Positions 61,625-64,000 of a stretch of DNA of 64,000 bases are shown piece by piece. Position numbers and translations under genes: made by a program. The first letter of the stretch is position 1. Each line of letters opens with the position of its first letter. Source of the DNA: CAHJXG01 sp965277495 (GTDB taxonomy: Bacteria; Pseudomonadota; Alphaproteobacteria; Acetobacterales; Acetobacteraceae); the NCBI GenBank assembly GCA_965277495.1, contig OZ255824.1:4154001-4218000 (forward strand), read 5' to 3'. The notes under the pieces were generated by a model. The model did no database searches and was not told the DNA's origin. It saw only the letters and a program-made list of their open reading frames with translations.

Positions 61625-61904
61625 GACTGCGCTCACCGGGGCGCGATAGCCGATTCGGCGCTGCACTGCAAACGGCAACGGACTGGCTGCCAGGTGCAGA
61701 TTGTTCGCTGGCTGTCGCCGGATTGCTACAGCGCCGCATGATTTTCGCTGGATTTCACCACGTATCCGTAACAAAACCTTGCGAAGAAAGCGTAGCTCGT
61801 CTAACGCGTTGCAATGGGTTCCTGCCCATCGACCTGAGCGACGGCCCGTAAAGCCGTTGTGCCCTCCGGCCAACCGACGGCCGCGCCACGACGGAGGCCA
61901 TCTA

Positions 61905-63272
61905 ATGTCGCTTCGCCCACTTCCTTCGATTTCCGCCGCCCGCGTCCTGTCCTCGGCCTGCGTGCTGGGCAGCCTCACGGCGATCGCCCTGTTGTCCGGC
62001 TGCGCCAACCGTCCGCAAATCAGCGCGCAACAGGAGTCGACGCAATACCTGACGCACGCCCGCCGCACCTACACGCCGCCGGGCAGCGCGGGCGATCCTT
62101 GGGGACCCTACATCATCGAGGCCGCCGGCAAGTACGACGTGCCGGAGCGCTGGATCCGCGAGGTCATGCGCCAGGAGTCGGGTGGCCATCTCTATGGCCG
62201 CGGTGGCGACCTCATCACTTCGGGCGCCGGCGCCATGGGCCTGATGCAGGTCATGCCCGGCACTTACGACGAGCTGAAAGCCCGCTATTCCGAGCTCGGC
62301 AGCGACCCGTTCGACCCGCATAACAACATCCTGGCGGGCACGGCCTACATCCGCGAGATGTATGACATCTATGGCTCGCCCGGCTTCCTCGCGGCCTATA
62401 ACGCCGGCCCCGGACGCCTGGACGACTACCTGACGCGCAGCCGCACCTTGCCGGAGGAGACCCGGCGCTACGTGGCCAACATCGGGCCGAGGATTGCCGG
62501 GTCGTTCCCGACGACGCGTTCGCCGGGTGAGCAGTATGCGATGAACTCGCTGCCGATGCCCATGCCGGACGGGCCGCGCTACAGCGGTTCGAGCGCGCCG
62601 GCGCCGCAGCAGTTCTATCCAGCGGTCGCCCTTGCGCTCAACCAGGCTCCTGTTGCGGCGCCGGCTGAGCCCGCCCCGGTGCGCGAACCCGTGCAGGCGC
62701 CGGAACCGCCGCGCACCCAGCCCCAAGGCAACTACATCAAGCTGTCGCCGCAGCCCGTGGAAGTGGCGGAGGCGCCGGAGCCGCCCCGTTACGAGCCGCG
62801 ACCCGAGTATTCCCCACCGTCGGCGTTCCGGCCCATGCAGGTCGCGCAACCACCACAGCAGCATGTGCTGCCGACGCCGCCGCGCTACCAACCGGCCGAG
62901 CCTGCCCGGCAGTTCGCGGCCCTCACGCCGGTTTCCCCGCGGCGTTCGTCGTCGTTCAGCTTGGTTTCATCGGCCAACGCCGCGCCAATCGCCATCCGTC
63001 ACGGCGGTTTCTCGCCCGGCGGGTGGGCGGTGCAGGTCGGCGCGTTCGAGAATGCCAACCTCGCATCCGCCGCGACCGTGGCGGCCCGCGGCACCGCGCG
63101 CGACGAACTCGGTGGCGCGCGTCCGGCGGTGTCCAGCGTGCGCCAGGCGCGCGGCACGCTGTATCGCGCCCGCCTCGTCGGCCTGTCGCACGACGCAGCC
63201 GCCCATGCGTGCGAACGGCTGGCGCGAACCCGCACCAATTGCATGATCGTGTCGCCAGAGGCCCAATCCTGA
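61905..63272 (+). CDS. Lytic transglycosylase lipoprotein with SPOR domain
   Basis: 455 residues. Lipobox 'LLSGCAN' (Cys33), then an SLT domain: 'IREVMRQESGGHLYGRGG' (catalytic Glu91), 'GAMGLMQVMPGTYDEL' and 'GSPGFLAAYNAGPGRLDDYL'. A Pro-rich linker (210-370) leads to a C-terminal SPOR domain ('GWAVQVGAFENANLASAATVAAR'), which binds denuded septal glycan. The ATG has a GGAGG ribosome binding site. Upstream starts are within an AT-rich 280-bp intergenic region. Confidence 0.92.
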   Translation: MSLRPLPSISAARVLSSACVLGSLTAIALLSGCANRPQISAQQESTQYLTHARRTYTPPGSAGDPWGPYIIEAAGKYDVPERWIREVMRQESGGHLYGRGGDLITSGAGAMGLMQVMPGTYDELKARYSELGSDPFDPHNNILAGTAYIREMYDIYGSPGFLAAYNAGPGRLDDYLTRSRTLPEETRRYVANIGPRIAGSFPTTRSPGEQYAMNSLPMPMPDGPRYSGSSAPAPQQFYPAVALALNQAPVAAPAEPAPVREPVQAPEPPRTQPQGNYIKLSPQPVEVAEAPEPPRYEPRPEYSPPSAFRPMQVAQPPQQHVLPTPPRYQPAEPARQFAALTPVSPRRSSSFSLVSSANAAPIAIRHGGFSPGGWAVQVGAFENANLASAATVAARGTARDELGGARPAVSSVRQARGTLYRARLVGLSHDAAAHACERLARTRTNCMIVSPEAQS

Positions 63273-63284
63273 ACCGGCCAGGCT

Positions 63285-63304
63285 GATCCCCTGATCAGGG
63301 GATC
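63285..63304. terminator. Perfect 20-bp palindrome between convergent genes
   Basis: GATCCCCTGA and its exact complement face each other with no loop, between the transglycosylase stop and the hisE stop, partly inside hisE. It could be a bidirectional terminator stem; there is no T-run. Confidence 0.35.
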
Positions 63305-63717
63305 TTGGTTGTTCCAGCCGCGGACGCGCGCAACCGCATCGCCTTTTCCAATACGCCGCTCACCCCCTCGCGGCGGTGCAGCTCATACCACACGTCCGAC
63401 GGCTCGATCCCGACCGCGACCCACATAACGAGCAAGTGATACAGCACGTCCGCGCTTTCGGAGACCAGCGCGTCCTTGTTGCCCAGCGCCGCCTCGATCA
63501 GGCACTCGACCGCTTCCTCGCCGAATTTTTGCGCGACCTTTGCCGTGCCGCGGGCCAGCAGGCGGGCGGAATGGCTGTGCGCCGGGTCGGCGGTCCGCCG
63601 GTCCACCACCACGGCCCATAGCCGGTCCAGAACCTCCCCGGTAACCGCCTCGGGAGGCGTCGGCTCCCTGACCCGGCGCTTGGCCTTCGGCGCGGCCTTT
63701 TTTGCTGCCTTCGCCAT
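63295..63717 (-). CDS. hisE: Phosphoribosyl-ATP diphosphatase
   Basis: 140 residues. 'SARLLARGTAKVAQKFGEEAVECLIEAALGNKDALVSESADVLYHLLVMW' is the HisE/MazG-type helical core with the metal-binding E-E-x-x-E and S-x-x-D elements. The usual length is about 105; the extra N-terminus is a Lys/Ala-rich tail. Acts in the second step of histidine synthesis, 2 bp after hisF. Confidence 0.92.
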   Translation of the reverse strand: MAKAAKKAAPKAKRRVREPTPPEAVTGEVLDRLWAVVVDRRTADPAHSHSARLLARGTAKVAQKFGEEAVECLIEAALGNKDALVSESADVLYHLLVMWVAVGIEPSDVWYELHRREGVSGVLEKAMRLRASAAGTTKIP

Positions 63718-63719
63718 CG

Positions 63720-64000
63720 CTACGCCGCCATGATCGCCGGGGGACGCACCGGCAACCCCGCGGCCCCCAGCGCCGCCTTCACTTCCGAGACCGTAAAGGT
63801 GCCGAAATGGAACACCGACGCCGCCAGCAGCCCGGTGGCCCCGGCATGCGCGCCGTCGACGAAGTGCTGCAGGCTGCCGACCCCGCCCGACGCCACCACC
63901 GGCACCCGCACCGCGCCGCACACCGCCCGCAGCAGTTCGAGGTCGAAGCCGCGCCCGGTGCCGTCCCGGTCCATGCTGGTCAGCAGGATCTCGCCCGCGC
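63720..64000 (-). CDS. hisF: Imidazole glycerol phosphate synthase cyclase subunit (5' end outside window)
   Basis: About 93 C-terminal residues visible. 'AGEILLTSMDRDGTGRGFDLELL' includes the catalytic second-half Asp region, and 'VPVVASGGVGSLQHFVDG' the second phosphate-binding loop of the HisF barrel. With HisH it makes IGP and AICAR in histidine synthesis. It precedes hisE. Confidence 0.93.
   Translation of the reverse strand, partial: AGEILLTSMDRDGTGRGFDLELLRAVCGAVRVPVVASGGVGSLQHFVDGAHAGATGLLAASVFHFGTFTVSEVKAALGAAGLPVRPPAIMAA

Overview
This is a GC-rich window from a free-living Gram-negative bacterium, most likely an alphaproteobacterium of the Rhodospirillales/Acetobacteraceae type. 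Pointers are an MlaA-type lipoprotein, a RibA with a degenerate N-terminal half, a Liv cassette, AzlCD, a TatA, a Flp pilin, and many GTG/TTG starts with ATGA/TTGA stop-start overlaps. The taxonomic call is inference from gene content and style; no 16S or other marker is present.

Layout. 1-1.7 kb: mlaA and an LplT-like lipid transporter. 2-6.9 kb: polyprenyl-phosphate sugar transferase, a protein made of two tandem repeats, an amidase and a secreted metallo-hydrolase. 7.1-14 kb: one tightly coupled catabolic operon (substrate-binding protein, DUF35, thiolase-like protein, ADP-forming acyl-CoA synthetase, CoA-transferase A and B, enoyl-CoA hydratase). 15.3-17.3 kb: an AT-richer defence locus, DarG macrodomain antitoxin plus DarT-type ADP-ribosyltransferase. 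17.5-25.3 kb: GMC oxidoreductase, a YjfJ/YjfL/YjfK-like envelope cluster, SMP-30 lactonase, aldose 1-epimerase and an MFS transporter. 25.35-25.67 kb: a tRNA-Leu(UAA) gene split by a self-splicing group I intron. 25.8-28.9 kb: a decaying restriction-modification locus (frameshifted XRE regulator, D12-class adenine methyltransferase, HNH nuclease) with an IS481-family element inserted between methylase and nuclease.

29.2-41.5 kb holds housekeeping genes: hydroxyacid dehydrogenase, secreted serine protease, class A PBP, XRE regulator, glycosyltransferase, tRNA-Gly(GCC), CnoX-like thioredoxin, Lon-substrate-domain protein, Trm112-like and DUF971 proteins, L,D-transpeptidase, RibA, an OmpR-type regulator and exonuclease III. 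41.6-46.1 kb is a complete livKHMGF transporter. 46.4-56.9 kb: a duplicated PAP2/haloperoxidase-like protein, Hsp33, MFS, GNAT, argD-argF, a PRC-barrel protein, recX, azlCD, a CHAP lipoprotein and tatA. 57-64 kb: a small orphan Flp pilin, an FkbM methyltransferase, a beta-lactamase-fold hydrolase, a Wzm/Wzt polysaccharide exporter, a SPOR-tailed lytic transglycosylase, and hisE with the end of hisF.

The signals most worth attention are the intron-split tRNA-Leu, the DarTG locus, and the restriction-modification locus. In the last of these, a one-base frameshift in the regulator and an IS whose transposase stop codon lies in its target duplication can both be read directly. The acyl-CoA operon is a plausible uncharacterised catabolic system: it pairs a DUF35 protein without Zn-ribbon cysteines with a thiolase fold lacking the usual nucleophilic cysteine.
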